Shown here piece by piece: positions 5,674 to 5,683 of a DNA stretch of 5,683 nt. The stretch spans positions 1-5,683 of the forward strand of contig JAUPKT010000427.1 in the NCBI GenBank assembly GCA_030837305.1, read 5' to 3'. How positions within the stretch are numbered: position 1 is the stretch's first letter; every line of letters starts with the position of its first letter. The stretch comes from Thermodesulfobacteriota bacterium. Its GTDB lineage: Bacteria; Desulfobacterota; Desulfomonilia; Desulfomonilales; Desulfomonilaceae. The notes under the pieces were generated by a model. It searched no databases. It was not told where the DNA came from and was given only the letters and a program-made list of their open reading frames with translations. A program made the translations under genes and the position numbers.

Positions 5674-5683
5674 AAGCCCAAAG

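Noticed and set aside
5603..5683. Plus-strand frame open from ATG 5603 to the window edge (27 codons)
   Set aside because: No ribosome binding site precedes it, the peptide matches nothing I know, and it would start before the TTGACA candidate.

Overview
The window most likely comes from an anaerobic Gram-negative bacterium of the former Deltaproteobacteria (Desulfobacterota). The grounds are indirect: moderate GC, a lipobox lipoprotein with outer-membrane sorting features, a PiT/DUF47 phosphate module beside a PhoR-type kinase, and an aminotransferase of a clade I associate with anaerobes. No ribosomal RNA or taxonomic marker is present, so this placement is an inference.

Layout: bases 1-318 hold the C-terminal end of a PiT-family phosphate permease, cut by the window edge. 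Eleven bases later comes its usual partner, a DUF47/PhoU-like protein (330-998). A membrane sensor histidine kinase of PhoR architecture follows (1062-2867). All three are on the plus strand, closely spaced, and probably form one phosphate uptake and sensing operon. No response regulator gene is in view.

Bases 2868-3445 contain no convincing gene. This stretch holds two promoter candidates, an AT-rich perfect inverted repeat over the -35 box of the first, and a roughly 128-nt structured leader. The leader has two hairpins, the second terminator-like, plus a possible competing pairing between them. It precedes a fold-type I PLP aminotransferase (3446-4630), which has an intact active site and a strong ribosome binding site.

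On the minus strand, convergent with the aminotransferase, lies a coiled-coil lipoprotein gene (5507-4686) of unknown function, with its own promoter (perfect -10 TATAAT) and Shine-Dalgarno site. The right end (5569-5683) is an AT-rich to mixed spacer with a perfect TTGACA hexamer on the plus strand, possibly a divergent promoter for a gene beyond the window.

The genes themselves are ordinary families. The part most worth a second look is the untranslated leader of the aminotransferase. I see no sign of a defence system, mobile element, CRISPR array or tRNA.
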